From Methylophilaceae bacterium UBA7525 (GTDB lineage Bacteria; Pseudomonadota; Gammaproteobacteria; Burkholderiales; Methylophilaceae): a stretch of DNA of 6,984 nt. The notes below the pieces were generated by a model. That model did not search any database, was not told where the DNA came from, and was given only the letters and a program-made list of their open reading frames with translations. Below are positions 1 through 6,984 of the stretch, piece after piece; the stretch's first letter is position 1; each line of letters starts with the position of its first letter. The DNA lies in assembly GCA_002479405.1 (NCBI GenBank), contig DLMX01000058.1, positions 3,135-10,118 on the forward strand, in the 5' to 3' direction. Both the position numbers and the translations under genes were made by a program.

Positions 1-1394
1 ACTTCCTCGATCAAATCAGCCTCGATAGCGATATCAAAGCGGAATCCGGGTGGAGTAACTTGCCACCCCTCTTCCGCTGTTTCGACCGACATGCCTAGAC
101 GTTCTAAAATACCGGAAATCACTTCATCTTCAAGCTCGACGCAAAGAATGTCCAAAACCTGTTGTTTGCGTAACAAAACCGGCAAGCGTTTCGGCAAGGC
201 TGTTTCGGTTTTGACTTCCGTAACCGGACCGGCGCTACCGCCCGCAATCGAAAGAATCAGTTGCGTCGCTCTTTCCAGAGCTCGAGATTGTAAATAAGGA
301 TCGACACCACGTTCGAAACGATGCGAGGAATCGGTATGCAAACCATATCGCCGGGCTTTGCCCATAATGGTATCCGGCGAGAAATACGCGCATTCCAAAA
401 AGATATTGCTTGTTTTATCGCCGACAGCGCTTTCGCTACCGCCCATTACGCCAGCCAAGGCCAAGGCACGGCTATCATCGGCGATAACTAGCGTTTCGTC
501 ATCGAGCACGATTTCTTGATCGTTCAACAAACTCAGTTTTTCTCCGGTTTCAGCTAAACGCACCCGAATTGAGCCGGTCAATTTATCGGCATCGAAGGCA
601 TGTAAAGGCTGCCCCATCTCCAACAACACATAGTTGGTGACATCGACCAAAGGCCCGAGACTACGTAATCCGGATCTTCGCAGACGCTCCTGCATCCATA
701 ACGGGGTTTCAGCGTCCGAATTGACATTTTTAATCAATCGACCGGTATAACGAGGGCAATATTCGGCAGCCTCCACCGCGACCAGTAACGTCTCCTGATG
801 AACTGCCGAAGCCGGCGTCACATGTTCCGGTTTAAAATCCAAGCGATTCAACACCGCCACTTCACGGGCAATACCTTCGACGCTCAGGCAGTCGGCCCGG
901 TTAGGCGTCAAATCAACCTCGATCATATTATCGTTCAACGACAAATAATCTCGAATATCGGTTCCCACCGGCGCGTCGGCCGGCAATTCCATCAAGCCTT
1001 CGGCATCTTTTGCCAAACCCAGCTCTTTTTCGGAACACAGCATACCGAACGATTCGACGCCGCGCAGTTTCGACTTATTGATTTTGAAATCGCCGGGCAA
1101 TACCGCACCGATCAGTGCTGCCGGAATTTTCAAACCGACCCGAACATTTGCAGCTCCGCAAACGATTTGCAACGGTTCGGTCTCACCAACCTCGACCTTG
1201 CAGACTCGCAATCTATCGGCATCGGGATGCGGCTCCATCGCCAAAACTTCGCCAACCACGACTCCGCGAAAATCGGCCGCCGCAGGCGTCACCGAATCGA
1301 CCTCGAGACCGGCCATTGTCAATTGCCCGACCAGTTCCGCCGTCGTAATCGGCGGATTGACCAGCTCCCTTAACCAAGCTTCACTTAATTGCAT
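1..1394 (-). CDS. pheT: Phenylalanyl-tRNA synthetase beta subunit, N-terminal part (runs off the left edge)
   Basis: This is the beta chain of the cytoplasmic (alpha-beta)2 PheRS, which charges tRNA-Phe. About 464 codons are present in an open frame from ATG at 1394. Full-length family members have roughly 790-800 residues, so the C-terminal catalytic-like core and the anticodon-binding domain lie outside the window. Visible in order: the N-terminal domain with an OB-fold tRNA-binding module (about residues 40-150, including PHPDADRLRVC and GVESFGMLCSEKELGL), the signature DLTPNRADCLSVEGIAREVA (about 161-180), the B3/B4 editing domain (about 210-390, with GLHTDSSHRFERGVD), and most of the B5 domain ending in DLIEEV at the edge. 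The start follows pheS by 14 nt and has an AAGG ribosome binding site (1402-1405) 7 nt upstream, so the two subunits are co-transcribed. No frame break was seen. Plus-strand open frames across this region are antisense shadows. Confidence 0.97.
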   Translation of the reverse strand, partial: MQLSEAWLRELVNPPITTAELVGQLTMAGLEVDSVTPAAADFRGVVVGEVLAMEPHPDADRLRVCKVEVGETEPLQIVCGAANVRVGLKIPAALIGAVLPGDFKINKSKLRGVESFGMLCSEKELGLAKDAEGLMELPADAPVGTDIRDYLSLNDNMIEVDLTPNRADCLSVEGIAREVAVLNRLDFKPEHVTPASAVHQETLLVAVEAAEYCPRYTGRLIKNVNSDAETPLWMQERLRRSGLRSLGPLVDVTNYVLLEMGQPLHAFDADKLTGSIRVRLAETGEKLSLLNDQEIVLDDETLVIADDSRALALAGVMGGSESAVGDKTSNIFLECAYFSPDTIMGKARRYGLHTDSSHRFERGVDPYLQSRALERATQLILSIAGGSAGPVTEVKTETALPKRLPVLLRKQQVLDILCVELEDEVISGILERLGMSVETAEEGWQVTPPGFRFDIAIEADLIEE

Positions 1395-1408
1395 GATCCG
1401 ACCTTAAC

Positions 1409-2431
<1,023 letters not shown>

Positions 2432-2542
2432 TCAACTCGCTATTAGAAATGAATGGGAAATATCGAAAAAGTGCGGCCGCTGCATTGCTGAAGCGGCCGT
2501 ACTAAGAAACGTGCAGTTTAGGCGATTTCCGGCGAAAAACAT
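2432..2542 (-). CDS. Candidate Phe-rich leader peptide upstream of pheS (36 aa)
   Basis: An ATG at 2542 opens a 36-codon frame ending in TGA (2432-2434), 3 nt before the GTG of pheS and in the same frame. It begins MFFAGNRLN and has Phe at positions 2, 3, 12, 25, 26 and 32, that is 6 of 36. The E. coli pheM leader at the equivalent place is a 14-residue Phe-rich peptide. The Phe12 codon (2509-2507) lies just before the 5' arm of the terminator (2502-2492), so a ribosome paused there would cover that arm. Against it: no good ribosome binding site, the ATG lies inside a 12-bp RNA stem, and the terminator falls within the frame instead of after it, unlike a classical leader. A frame of this length can arise by chance. 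The product is not a recognised family. Confidence 0.25.
   Translation of the reverse strand: MFFAGNRLNCTFLSTAASAMQRPHFFDISHSFLIAS
2466..2502 (-). terminator. Intrinsic terminator, probable pheST attenuator
   Basis: On the transcript, an 11-position stem (2502-2492 with 2481-2471; GTACGGCCGCT pairs with AGCGGCCGCAC with a single A-C mismatch) closes a 10-nt loop and is followed at once by five U (2470-2466). The stem is very GC-rich. It lies 37 nt before the pheS start and after rplT, where E. coli has the pheST attenuator. It could end the thrS-infC-rpmI-rplT transcript, control read-through into pheST, or do both. No alternative antiterminator pairing was recognised by eye. Confidence 0.8.
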
Positions 2543-2663
2543 ACCCAACTAACTGGTCTTTTTGTCCATCTACTGCAAACAGGAAAGGGTTACATAGCGC
2601 AACCATGCGCCTCTTTCCGGTTTTTGTAGCTGAACAAAAATCCTTACGTTTTTGGGTATGTTT
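2537..2663 (-). promoter_or_regulatory. Long-range 12-bp stem enclosing hairpins (candidate structured RNA)
   Basis: AAACATACCCAA (transcript 2663-2652) is perfectly complementary to TTGGGTATGTTT (2548-2537). Inside this stem are a perfect 7-bp hairpin with a 6-nt loop (2640-2634 with 2627-2621; UUUUUGU/ACAAAAA) and a GGAAAG/CUUUCC helix (2618-2613 with 2587-2582). The latter encloses a 5-bp GCGCA/UGCGC hairpin with a 4-nt loop (2610-2597). The layout suggests a multi-branch RNA. No T-box sequence or other riboswitch class was recognised. The 12-bp arms could instead be terminal inverted repeats of a small palindromic element, but no target-site duplication is seen. All pairings were found by eye, without energy calculation. 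Confidence 0.45.
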
Positions 2664-2803
2664 ATTCTTGTCAATCGCCTTAAAGAAAAACGCTTGGGGA
2701 ATCGGTCGCACTTGAGGAAGATGCGTAATTCGCACCCTGCGTCATAGCCATTTCGAAAAATCGCGAAAAGCTAGAATGAACCAACCCGACCGGTTTTTCT
2801 TTT

Positions 2804-3166
2804 TTAGGGCTTACTGCAGTTGGCTTGCGCAATTTTAGCCAGTTCCGCGAAAGCGTCCATGTCACGCACGGCCAAATCGGCTAACACTTTACGATCTACC
2901 GCAACATTGGCTTTGTTCAAACCATTGATGAAACGACTGTAGGACATTCCGCACAGGCGCGCAGCGGCGTTGATACGAACAATCCATAATGCGCGGAATT
3001 GACGTTTTTTCTGTTTGCGGTCACGGTAGGCATATTGGCCCGCCTTGATTACTGCTTGCTTAGCGACGCGATAAACCCGGCTACGTGCGCCGTAGTATCC
3101 TTTCGCTTGCTTTAAAATCTTTTTATGTCTTGCTCTGGCTGTTACGCCACGTTTAACTCTTGCCAC
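2804..3166 (-). CDS. rplT: 50S ribosomal protein L20
   Basis: This protein binds 23S rRNA, is needed for early 50S assembly, and in E. coli is also a translational repressor of its own operon. It has 120 residues (family usually 117-119). Recognisable stretches are [20 protein letters not shown] at the start, [37 protein letters not shown] and the C-terminal globular part [20 protein letters not shown]. The basic N-terminal extension followed by the compact RNA-binding domain is typical of L20. The start codon is GTG, with an AGGAG ribosome binding site (3174-3178) spaced 7 nt upstream, and the gene begins 18 nt after rpmI, consistent with coupling. The last residues (NCSKP) vary in this family. 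The next gene, pheS, is separated by the long structured leader. Confidence 0.99.
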   Translation of the reverse strand: MARVKRGVTARARHKKILKQAKGYYGARSRVYRVAKQAVIKAGQYAYRDRKQKKRQFRALWIVRINAAARLCGMSYSRFINGLNKANVAVDRKVLADLAVRDMDAFAELAKIAQANCSKP

Positions 3167-3184
3167 TGTTCTTCTCCTGTCTTT

Positions 3185-3379
3185 TTAACTGTAAGGCATC
3201 ATACGTGTCGCCATGCGCACGTCGGACGGGTGAAGATGGGCCGCTTTACGCAACTGTCTTTTTCTTTTGGTGGATTTTTTTGTCAAAATATGACGGCGAT
3301 GCGATTGTCCGCACTTAAATCCGCCTGCGGTCTTCTTAAAACGCTTTGCCGCACCGCGATTAGTTTTAATTTTTGGCAT
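3185..3379 (-). CDS. rpmI: 50S ribosomal protein L35
   Basis: This is a small, very basic protein of the large ribosomal subunit, 64 residues as usual for bacterial L35. It begins [17 protein letters not shown] and contains the conserved [18 protein letters not shown] stretch and a C-terminal [11 protein letters not shown]. The start is ATG with a GGAG ribosome binding site (3387-3390) 7 nt upstream. It sits between infC and rplT as in most proteobacteria. In E. coli the translation of rpmI is repressed by L20 acting on RNA upstream of the gene, and rplT is coupled to it. The 147-nt hairpin-containing gap before this gene and the 18-nt gap after it fit that scheme, by inference only. Confidence 0.99.
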   Translation of the reverse strand: MPKIKTNRGAAKRFKKTAGGFKCGQSHRRHILTKKSTKRKRQLRKAAHLHPSDVRMATRMMPYS

Positions 3380-3527
3380 TTGTTTGCTCCGATTAAAAAT
3401 AGTAAGTTTCCTTGAGATTTAAACCCGACAAGGCAAAATGCAAGGCCCTGAAGAATTTGTGTCGCATTACTCTAAGCAATGCTTTCTGTTGCATTCCTAG
3501 CAACAAGGACGTCCAAACCACGCCCTT
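3380..3527 (-). promoter_or_regulatory. infC-rpmI intergenic region, candidate L20 translational operator
   Basis: This untranslated spacer lies between infC and rpmI. Complementary segments on the transcript include UGUUGC/GCAACA (3505-3500 with 3492-3487), GCAUU/AAUGC (3482-3478 with 3468-3464) and a longer-range CGACA/UGUCG (about 3464-3460 with 3430-3426). In E. coli, L20 binds RNA structures upstream of rpmI that mimic its 23S rRNA site and shuts off rpmI-rplT translation. This spacer has the right place and length. A pseudoknot was not demonstrated here, and the similarity is of position, not of proven sequence. The last bases include the rpmI ribosome binding site. Confidence 0.4.
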
Positions 3528-4052
3528 TTATTTTTTCTTTTTCGGTCCCATGACCATAACCATTTGACGGCCTTCCATTTTAGGGAATTGCTCAACTAAG
3601 GCCAGCTCTTCCAAATCCTTTTCGATACGCTTCAATAAATCCATGCCTAACTCTTTATGAGCCATTTCACGACCGCGAAAACGGAGGGTGATTTTGGTTT
3701 TATTGCCTTCTTCGAGGAACTTAGTCAGGTTTTTCAATTTAACCTGATAATCACCTTCTTCGGTGCCCGGACGAAACTTGATTTCCTTAACCTGTATCTG
3801 TTTTTGCTTTTTCTTGGCGGCCTGCTGTTTCTTGTTTTGTTCGAACTGAAACTTGCCGTAATCCATGACTTTACAAACCGGCGGATCCGCATTTGGTGAA
3901 ATCTCCACCAGATCCAGGTCGTTATCATAAGCCAGCTGCTTTGCTTCATCGATCGATATTATGCCAAGCGCTTCGCCATCTGCACCAACGACTCTCACCC
4001 TTCTACAGGTGATTGTGTCATTTATGCGCACTTCGTCTTTTTTCGCTGAGAT
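3528..4052 (-). CDS. infC: Translation initiation factor IF-3, probable AUC start
   Basis: IF3 binds the 30S subunit, keeps subunits apart and rejects wrong start codons and initiator mispairing. From the proposed start it has 174 residues (E. coli 180). The N-domain includes [15 protein letters not shown] and [20 protein letters not shown], followed by a lysine-rich linker (about 85-100, [16 protein letters not shown]). The C-domain contains [33 protein letters not shown] and a GPKKKK end. A start at GTG (4029-4031) would give 167 residues, with no ribosome binding site near it. Seven codons upstream, ATC (4050-4052) lies 8 nt after a perfect GGAGG (4061-4065), and an in-frame TAG occurs three codons farther upstream, with no ATG between. 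IF3 genes are known for rare starts (AUU in E. coli), which let the factor repress its own synthesis. The gene begins 22 nt after thrS. Confidence 0.96.
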   Translation of the reverse strand: MSAKKDEVRINDTITCRRVRVVGADGEALGIISIDEAKQLAYDNDLDLVEISPNADPPVCKVMDYGKFQFEQNKKQQAAKKKQKQIQVKEIKFRPGTEEGDYQVKLKNLTKFLEEGNKTKITLRFRGREMAHKELGMDLLKRIEKDLEELALVEQFPKMEGRQMVMVMGPKKKK

Positions 4053-4060
4053 ACCCTAAT

Positions 4061-4065
4061 CCTCC
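4061..4065 (-). promoter_or_regulatory. Strong ribosome binding site deciding the infC start
   Basis: GGAGG on the transcript, immediately after the thrS stop, has 8 nt between it and ATC at 4052-4050. It would be 29 nt from the first GTG, too far to serve it. A strong site paired with a poor start codon is the known arrangement at E. coli infC. Confidence 0.8.
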
Positions 4066-4074
4066 AAACTATGA

Positions 4075-5982
4075 TTATTTTTTGTCTTCAATCTCGCTAC
4101 CAAGCCGTTCGGTCAATTGATCGATTGAAAGACTGCCTAAATCTTCACCCTTTTGCGTTCTAACCGTAACTACCTGATTATCCATTTCTTTATCTCCGAT
4201 AATTAAAAGATACGGTACCCGTTGCATCGAGTGTTCGCGAATTTTAAAGCCTATCTTCTCATTTCTCAAGTCAATTATCGTTCTGAAGCCTTGTTTTTCA
4301 AGCCTAGCCACGACTTGTTCGGCATATTCGGCTTGTCTGTCGGCAATATTCAACACGGCAATTTGCACCGGAGAGAGCCAGAGCGGGAATGTGCCGGCAT
4401 GTTGTTCGATTAGGATACCGATGAAACGTTCGAGCGAACCGAGAATTGCTCTATGCAACATGACAGGTACTTGTTTAGAACCGTCTTCAGCGATATAACT
4501 CGCACCGAGTCGACCAGGCATTGAAAAATCGACCTGTATCGTACCGCACTGCCAGACCCTGCCGATACAATCCTTTAACGAGAACTCGATTTTAGGTCCG
4601 TAGAAAGCGCCTTCACCGGGCTGCAACTGCCAGTCCAGGCCTTTGTTGTTCAATGCGATTTCCAGCGCATCCTCGGCTTTATCCCAAACCGAATCGTCAC
4701 CCACCCTATTTTCCGGTCGGGTCGATAATTTGATAATAACTTCGCGAAAACCGAAATCTTTGTAAACTTCAAACAATAAATCGATAAATATCGAGACTTC
4801 CTGCTGAATTTGATCTTCGGTACAGAAAATATGCGCATCATCCTGCACAAAGTTTCTAACTCGCATTAAACCGTGAAGAGTCCCTGAAGGCTCGTTACGA
4901 TGACAGGAGCCGAATTCGGCCATACGGATCGGCAGATCGCGGTAGCTTTTCAGACCGTGATTGTAAATCTGCACATGGCAAGGACAGTTCATCGGCTTGA
5001 TCGCATAATCGCGATTTTCCGAATGCGTCGTAAAAATCATATCGCCGAACTTATCCCAATGTCCGGACTTTTCCCACAACGATCGATCGACGACTTGAGG
5101 CGTTTTGACCTCCTGGTAGCCGTTTAGACGCAGTTTATTGCGGATGTATTGTTCAACCTGTTGATAGAGCGTCCAGCCCTTGTTGTGCCAGAACACCATG
5201 CCGGGCGCTTCTTCTTGAGAATGAAACAGATCCAATGCTTTCGCCAATTTACGGTGATCGCGTTTCTCAGCTTCTTCCAGACGATGCAGATAGGCTTTCA
5301 GCTCTTTGCTATCGCCCCAGGCAGTACCGTAAATACGCTGCAACATTTCGTTGTTGGAATCGCCGCGCCAATAAGCGCCTGCGATCTTCATTAATTTGAA
5401 GGCCTTTAGTTTGCCTGTACTCGGGACATGAGGTCCGCGGCATAAATCGGTAAATTCGCCTTGGGTATACAAAGATAAATCTTCATTAGCCGGAATCGAC
5501 TCGATAATCTCGGCCTTATAAGCTTCGCCTTGACCCTTAAAAAATTTGACCGCATCGTCGCGCGTCAACAAGAAACGCTTGATCGCGATATCCTCGTCGA
5601 CGATTTGCTGCATCATTTTTTCGATCGCCGCAAGATCGTCCGGCGTAAACGGTCTTTTATAGGAAAAATCGTAATAAAATCCGTTTTCGACTACAGGACC
5701 GATCGTCACCTGCGCATCGGGAAACAATCGCTTAACCGCCTGAGCCAACAGATGCGCCGTGGAATGACGAATCACGTCGACGCCTTCTTCATCTTTAGCG
5801 GTTACAATCTGCAAATGGGTATCTTGTTCGATGACCGTTTCGGCATCAACCAACTTATCGTCAACACGACCGGCCAATGTAGCTTTTGCCAAACCGGAAC
5901 CGATAGACCGCGCCACATCCATAACCGTGACGGCATGATCGAATTGACGCTGTGATCCATCGGGAAGTGTGATTACCGGCAT
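4075..5982 (-). CDS. thrS: Threonyl-tRNA synthetase
   Basis: This cytoplasmic class II synthetase makes Thr-tRNA(Thr) and hydrolyses mischarged Ser-tRNA(Thr). It has 635 residues (E. coli 642). Order: TGS domain (about 1-61), editing domain with H73-x3-H77 and C181-x3-H185, catalytic core (about 245-535), and C-terminal anticodon-binding domain (about 540-635). The expected catalytic zinc ligands are all present: C333 in MNCPCH, H384 in DDAHIF and H510 before RAILGS. Motif 2 is [11 protein letters not shown] (357-367) and motif 3 is [15 protein letters not shown]. The ATG start matches the E. coli N-terminus ([11 protein letters not shown]), but no clear ribosome binding site precedes it. In E. 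coli, ThrRS represses its own translation through a tRNA-like operator. Such an operator was not recognised here, where only 30 nt separate the start from a terminator hairpin that follows tRNA-Val. The stop codon is 22 nt before infC. Confidence 0.99.
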   Translation of the reverse strand: MPVITLPDGSQRQFDHAVTVMDVARSIGSGLAKATLAGRVDDKLVDAETVIEQDTHLQIVTAKDEEGVDVIRHSTAHLLAQAVKRLFPDAQVTIGPVVENGFYYDFSYKRPFTPDDLAAIEKMMQQIVDEDIAIKRFLLTRDDAVKFFKGQGEAYKAEIIESIPANEDLSLYTQGEFTDLCRGPHVPSTGKLKAFKLMKIAGAYWRGDSNNEMLQRIYGTAWGDSKELKAYLHRLEEAEKRDHRKLAKALDLFHSQEEAPGMVFWHNKGWTLYQQVEQYIRNKLRLNGYQEVKTPQVVDRSLWEKSGHWDKFGDMIFTTHSENRDYAIKPMNCPCHVQIYNHGLKSYRDLPIRMAEFGSCHRNEPSGTLHGLMRVRNFVQDDAHIFCTEDQIQQEVSIFIDLLFEVYKDFGFREVIIKLSTRPENRVGDDSVWDKAEDALEIALNNKGLDWQLQPGEGAFYGPKIEFSLKDCIGRVWQCGTIQVDFSMPGRLGASYIAEDGSKQVPVMLHRAILGSLERFIGILIEQHAGTFPLWLSPVQIAVLNIADRQAEYAEQVVARLEKQGFRTIIDLRNEKIGFKIREHSMQRVPYLLIIGDKEMDNQVVTVRTQKGEDLGSLSIDQLTERLGSEIEDKK

Positions 5983-6012
5983 GTTAATTTAAGCTTTTGA
6001 AGGTTCACTAAC

Positions 6013-6038
6013 AAAAAAGCACCGATATACGGTGCTTT
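6013..6038 (-). terminator. Intrinsic terminator between tRNA-Val and thrS
   Basis: On the transcript, AAAGCACCG (6038-6030) pairs perfectly with CGGTGCTTT (6024-6016) around a 5-nt loop (UAUAU), and the 3' arm runs into six U (6018-6013). It starts 6 nt after the encoded CCA of the tRNA and ends 30 nt before the thrS ATG. It is a normal tRNA terminator by form. Because no promoter fits between it and thrS, it may also act as an attenuator for the downstream operon. Confidence 0.85.
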
Positions 6039-6044
6039 GAAATT

Positions 6045-6121
6045 TGGTAGGCGCGATTGGACTCGAACCAACGACCCCCACCATGTCAAGGTGGTGCTCT
6101 AACCAACTGAGCTACGCGCCT
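6045..6121 (-). tRNA. tRNA-Val, anticodon GAC
   Basis: This is a complete 77-nt cloverleaf including an encoded CCA (6047-6045). The acceptor stem AGGCGCG/CGCGCCT is fully paired, the D stem is GCTC/GAGC, the anticodon stem CCACC/GGTGG closes the loop TTGACAT with anticodon GAC (reads GUC and GUU), and the T stem GTTGG/CCAAT carries the TTCGAGT loop. It is preceded by a strong promoter (6163-6136) and followed by an intrinsic terminator (6038-6013). A tRNA-Val in front of thrS is, from memory, also found in Pseudomonas, so the linkage looks old and not accidental. Confidence 0.98.
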
Positions 6122-6135
6122 GCTAAGAGCCGCGC

Positions 6136-6163
6136 ATTATAAAGACTCCACGGCTGCTGTAAA
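6136..6163 (-). promoter_or_regulatory. Sigma-70 type promoter of tRNA-Val with GC-rich discriminator
   Basis: -35 TTTACA (6163-6158), a 16-nt spacer and a perfect -10 TATAAT (6141-6136). The bases after the -10 box are GCGCGGC, the GC-rich discriminator typical of stable-RNA promoters under stringent control. Transcription would start roughly 7 nt after the -10 box, only several nt before the mature tRNA 5' end. It is also the only good promoter seen upstream of thrS within the window. The -35 box lies 8 nt after the stop codon of the exonuclease gene. Confidence 0.85.
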
Positions 6164-6171
6164 GCACTTTT

Positions 6172-6972
6172 TCACTGCCCCGGCGATTGCCCCCATGCCG
6201 TCAGGTATTCGCGCCAGTGCGGCGCATCAATGCGCGCCAGCGCTTCGCGCACCACGGCCACTTCCGCCGCCCACGCCGCCGCATCGAGGTGTCCCCGCAT
6301 GCGCTGGAAACCGAGGTACACGAGATAGGTATTGACCACGTCGGTCTCGCAGTAGTCGCGAATCTCGGCGGCCTTGCCGTCCTGCCAGGCCTGCCATACC
6401 GCACCGCCGTCCATCCCCAGCTTGCCGGGATAGCCCATCAGCTTGGCGATCTCGTCGAGCGGCGCATTGGCGCGCGGCTGGTACAGCGCCAGCAGGTCCA
6501 TCAGGTCGAGATGGCGCTGGTGGTAGCGACTGATGTAGTTGTTCCACTTGAAGTCGCGCGAGTCGTGGTAGTCACCCTCGCCCATGTCCCAGTAGCGCGG
6601 CGCGCTGACCCCGTGGATGAGGCCGCGGTAGTGCAGCACCGGCAGGTCGAAACCGCCGCCGTTCCAGGAAACGATCTGCGGGGTGTAGCGCTCGATGCCG
6701 TCGAAGAAGCGCTGGATGATCTGCCCTTCGGCGGCATCGGGTTCCGACAGCGAGAACACGCGGAACTGGCTGGCATCGCGCAGCACACAGGAAATGGTAA
6801 CTACGCGATGCAGGTGGTGCTGGAGGAAATCGCTGCCGTTGCTCGCGCGGCGCTGCTGGAAGGCAAACTCGGCGACCTCGTAGTCGGAGAGCTCGGCCGG
6901 CAGCCCGTTGAGGGCGCGCACCCCGGCGACATCGGGGATGGTCTCGATGTCGAAGACGAGGACCGGCTTCAT
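6172..6972 (-). CDS. Predicted 3'-5' exonuclease, PolB-exonuclease-like (DEDDy)
   Basis: The 266-residue protein resembles the stand-alone family related to the proofreading exonuclease domain of B-family DNA polymerases (PF10108 type, RNase H-like fold). The acidic residues of a DEDDy nuclease can be placed: FDIET gives D8 and E10 (ExoI), SWNGGGFDLP gives D109 (ExoII), and YCETD gives Y207 and D211 (ExoIII, Y-x3-D). WDMGEGDYHDSRDFKWNNYI (128-147) and HLDLMDLLALYQ lie between. These residues would bind two metal ions for removal of nucleotides from 3' ends. The biological substrate is not known to me. Start ATG at 6972 puts MKPVLVFDIET at the N-terminus, as expected for the family. No clear ribosome binding site is seen in the few bases left. 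The gene is about 68% GC in sampled lines with strongly GC-ending codons, quite unlike thrS or pheT. It has no terminator before the tRNA promoter. Confidence 0.9.
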   Translation of the reverse strand: MKPVLVFDIETIPDVAGVRALNGLPAELSDYEVAEFAFQQRRASNGSDFLQHHLHRVVTISCVLRDASQFRVFSLSEPDAAEGQIIQRFFDGIERYTPQIVSWNGGGFDLPVLHYRGLIHGVSAPRYWDMGEGDYHDSRDFKWNNYISRYHQRHLDLMDLLALYQPRANAPLDEIAKLMGYPGKLGMDGGAVWQAWQDGKAAEIRDYCETDVVNTYLVYLGFQRMRGHLDAAAWAAEVAVVREALARIDAPHWREYLTAWGQSPGQ

Positions 6973-6984
6973 GCAGGGAAGACG

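Noticed and set aside
798..1373. A 191-codon plus-strand open frame across the pheT start region
   Set aside because: It lies antisense to clear pheT coding sequence, has no recognisable domain, and its composition follows from the opposite strand.
2537..2663. 12-bp inverted repeat as ends of a small transposable element
   Set aside because: No flanking duplication is evident and no second copy is present in the window. An RNA stem is the simpler reading, although a genome-wide repeat search could change this.
2645..2674. TTGACA (about 2674-2669) as -35 box of an internal pheST promoter
   Set aside because: No hexamer resembling TATAAT occurs at a 15-19 nt spacing downstream.
2680..2751. 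ATG-started 23-codon frame after rplT as a pheM-like leader
   Set aside because: It contains only one Phe, has no ribosome binding site and lies far from the terminator.
4975..4995. MNCPCH instead of the E. coli MNCPGH at the ThrRS zinc cysteine
   Set aside because: The ligand cysteine itself is kept, and as far as I recall Cys at the following position is common in other proteobacterial ThrRS.
6227..6788. Other long open frames within the exonuclease gene
   Set aside because: High GC reduces stop codons, so overlapping frames stay open by composition. Only the 266-residue frame has family motifs.

Overview
The window carries a conserved translation operon on the minus strand, read right to left. 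Gene order in transcription direction is tRNA-Val(GAC) - thrS - infC - rpmI - rplT - pheS - pheT, with pheT running off the left edge. At the far right a separate minus-strand gene encodes a PolB-like 3'-5' exonuclease. This operon order, and protein sequences resembling those of E. coli and Pseudomonas, point to a gammaproteobacterium. Base composition of the operon is moderate (about 50% GC by hand count of sampled lines). A finer placement, for example a methanotroph, is only an impression.

Layout in transcription direction. The exonuclease gene (6972-6172) is strikingly GC-rich, about 68% in sampled lines, and ends 8 nt before the -35 box of a strong stable-RNA promoter (6163-6136). That promoter drives tRNA-Val(GAC) (6121-6045), which encodes its own CCA. 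A perfect 9-bp hairpin with a U-run (6038-6013) follows, and only 30 nt later thrS begins (5982-4075). infC follows after 22 nt and appears to start at a rare AUC codon with a strong GGAGG ribosome binding site. A 147-nt gap with hairpins leads to rpmI (3379-3185), and rplT follows after 18 nt (3166-2804). Next is a 375-nt gap without a recognised gene. It holds a long-range 12-bp stem enclosing hairpins, an intrinsic terminator just before pheS, and candidate Phe-containing leader reading frames. pheS (2428-1409) and pheT (1394 to the left edge) are 14 nt apart.

How the genes work together: ThrRS (thrS) and PheRS (pheS, pheT) charge tRNAs, IF3 (infC) polices initiation, and L35 and L20 (rpmI, rplT) build the 50S subunit. 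Each control point known from E. coli has a visible candidate here: IF3 autoregulation through a non-AUG start, a structured spacer where L20 represses, and an attenuator before pheST. The details differ from E. coli, most of all in the long structured rplT-pheS leader. The most useful observations are the AUC start of infC, that leader, the terminator placed between tRNA-Val and thrS with no room for a separate promoter, and the abrupt GC change at the exonuclease gene, which may be transfer or an assembly join.
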